Origin: Actinobacteria bacterium HGW-Actinobacteria-7
GTDB taxonomy: Bacteria > Actinomycetota > Coriobacteriia > Anaerosomatales > PHET01
Direction of reading: 5' to 3'
Assembly (NCBI GenBank): GCA_002841275.1
Contig: PHET01000009.1
Coordinates: 1-64,000, forward strand
Length of the DNA: 64,000 bases
The position numbers and the translations under genes were made by a program. The notes beneath the pieces were generated by a model, which was not told the origin of the DNA, did no database searches, and was given only the letters and a program-made list of their open reading frames with translations. Shown piece by piece: positions 62,717 to 64,000 of this stretch (the first letter of the stretch is position 1; each line of letters opens with the position of its first letter).

Positions 62717-63928
62717 ATGATGGCCACGTTCACCTACACCGTAAGAGACAAGGTCGGCAAGATAGCCAAGGGTAAGTTGGACGGCGATAGCAAAGAGGCT
62801 GTCCAGGCCAAGCTTACTCAGATGGGCTATATCATCCTTGAGCTCGACCAGCAGGGTGGATTGGCCTCGCTGAACAACATCACCTTCGGGACCGGGGTGA
62901 AGACCAAGGATGTCACGATCTTTGCCCGTCAGTTCTCGACCATGATCAACGCCGGCCTGTCGCTCACGAAGTGCCTGACCATTCTTGCGGGCCAGACTGA
63001 CAATACATACCTCCGCGACGTGATCCAGCAGGTAGGCAAGGACGTCGAATCTGGGCAGTTCCTCTCTGATTCCATGTCCAAACATTCAAAGATCTTTCCG
63101 CCAATCTTCGTCAACATGGTCCGTGCCGGCGAAACCGGTGGTGTTCTCGATGAAGTGCTGAACCGTGTTGCGGATCACTTCGAGCAGGAACAGAAGTTGA
63201 AGGCCAAGATCAAGTCTGCAATGACCTACCCGATTGCCATGGGTGGGATGGTTCTCGTGGTTCTCGCGGCGATGATGGTCTTCGTTGTGCCGACTTTCGA
63301 GAAGATGTTCTCAGACATGGGCGGGAAGCTTCCGCTCATGACGCAGGTCCTTGTCGACGCGTCGCACTTCCTTGTAGGCATTGGCGGGGTCGTGATCGTC
63401 GTAGTCTCCGTCGGGACGATTGTCTTCTTCAAGTGGTGGACCAAGGGACCCGGTGTGCTGGTCTGGGATGGCGCCAAACTCAACATGCCCGTGTTCGGAT
63501 CGATGACGCGTAAGATCGCACTCGCCAAGTTCACCCGTACTTTTGGCACGCTGATCTCGGCCGGTGTCCCGATTCTCTCGGCCTTGGACATCGTTGCGGA
63601 CACCGCAGGCAACGAAGTCGTCGCGCAGGCAGTCAAGCAGGCGCGCAATGCGATCAAGGAAGGCGAGACCATCGCCAAACCGCTCTCTGAGAGCAAGGTC
63701 TTTCCGTCGATGCTCGTGCAGATGATCGCTGTTGGCGAGGAGACCGGTGCGCTGGACGCGATGCTCAACAAGATCGCGGACTTCTATGACGAAGAAGTGG
63801 GCGCTGCCGTCGAGGGTCTGACTTCGCTGATTGAGCCTCTGATGATGGCGACGCTGGGCGTCGTCGTAGGTGGAATGGTCGTGGCGCTGTATCTGCCGAT
63901 GTTCCAGGTCATCACACTGGTGAAGTAG
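62717..63928 (+). CDS. pilC: Type IV pilus inner-membrane platform protein PilC
   Basis: A 403-residue polytopic protein of the GspF/PilC family. Two homologous cytoplasmic domains (FARQFSTMINAGLSLTKCL and FTRTFGTLISAGVPILSAL) are each followed by spans. The MVRAGETGGVLDEVL and MIAVGEETGALDAML repeats are conserved, as is LIEPLMMATLGVVVGGMVVALYLPMF at the end. GAGGAG precedes the double ATG. The 72 bp after it hold no gene; pilin genes are expected just beyond the window. Confidence 0.96.
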   Translation: MMATFTYTVRDKVGKIAKGKLDGDSKEAVQAKLTQMGYIILELDQQGGLASLNNITFGTGVKTKDVTIFARQFSTMINAGLSLTKCLTILAGQTDNTYLRDVIQQVGKDVESGQFLSDSMSKHSKIFPPIFVNMVRAGETGGVLDEVLNRVADHFEQEQKLKAKIKSAMTYPIAMGGMVLVVLAAMMVFVVPTFEKMFSDMGGKLPLMTQVLVDASHFLVGIGGVVIVVVSVGTIVFFKWWTKGPGVLVWDGAKLNMPVFGSMTRKIALAKFTRTFGTLISAGVPILSALDIVADTAGNEVVAQAVKQARNAIKEGETIAKPLSESKVFPSMLVQMIAVGEETGALDAMLNKIADFYDEEVGAAVEGLTSLIEPLMMATLGVVVGGMVVALYLPMFQVITLVK

Positions 63929-64000
63929 CCGCGCCTCCCTGAGAACAGCCCTGTTCCCGGATTGCGCGCACGGATCCCCCATACAATCTTCAGATTTCGC

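Noticed and set aside
63943-63956. GAACAGCCCTGTTC as a second LexA box
   Set aside because: The half-sites are separated by six bases rather than four and it sits downstream of pilC with no gene yet visible after it.

Overview
The window looks like one continuous piece of a high-GC bacterial chromosome. It has short intergenic gaps, many GTG and TTG starts, many 1-11 nt gene overlaps, and -10 hexamers of the TANNNT type that sit close to start codons. Gene content points to an anaerobic actinobacterium, most likely near the Coriobacteriia (inference). The supporting genes are an adenosylcobalamin-type (class II) ribonucleotide reductase, a desulfoferrodoxin-type superoxide reductase, PdxS/PdxT vitamin B6 synthesis, a bifunctional-looking Dcd, a SigB/F-type sigma factor beside an RsbW-like kinase, and type IV pilus genes. 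No insertion sequence, prophage, CRISPR array or tRNA gene was found.

Layout. Positions 1-760: 3' end of a 23S rRNA gene and a complete 5S gene inside a long processing stem. 0.9-5.8 kb: NifU-like protein, nrdJ behind two NrdR boxes, dcd, small proteins and an HhH-GPD glycosylase. 5.8-11 kb: DUF1015 protein, AzlCD exporter, rhomboid protease, LemA, Lgt. 11-18 kb: YerB-like lipoprotein, pdxST, yebC, and ruvCAB behind a perfect LexA box. 18-24 kb: cold-shock protein, a catalytically dead M48-like membrane protein, an SDR/DUF2867 protein, superoxide reductase, isochorismatase-like hydrolase, GDT1-type transporter. 24-29.5 kb: queuosine genes queH, queA (frameshifted) and tgt, with an ECF sigma/anti-sigma pair between. 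29.5-32.4 kb: yajC-secD-secF. 32.4-44.3 kb: a giant RecJ with a HIRAN domain and a whole SF2 helicase inside it, then rel, an MBL hydrolase, hisS, aspS, a 6S RNA gene, a thioredoxin-like lipoprotein and rarA. 44.4-54.2 kb: DUF948-like protein, RsbW-like kinase, sigma factor, AI-2E transporter, alaS, yqgF, an ABC exporter operon, a YqeG-type phosphatase and aroE.

54.2-64 kb is the most distinctive region. Two PilB-type ATPases and PilC flank a Roadblock/LC7 protein, a long DUF4388 (PATAN) protein, a small Ras-like GTPase and a membrane protein with a Pro/Glu-rich linker. This arrangement looks like a GTPase switch (MglA/MglB-like or CvnD/CvnB-like) built into a type IV pilus operon, and I propose that it controls when or where pili extend.

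Other points to check are the RecJ-HIRAN-helicase fusion (5'-3' exonuclease and unwinding in one chain), the queA frameshift, the degenerate M48 protein with a five-cysteine loop, and a set of genes whose -10 hexamer lies 6-9 nt before the ATG, which predicts leaderless mRNAs.
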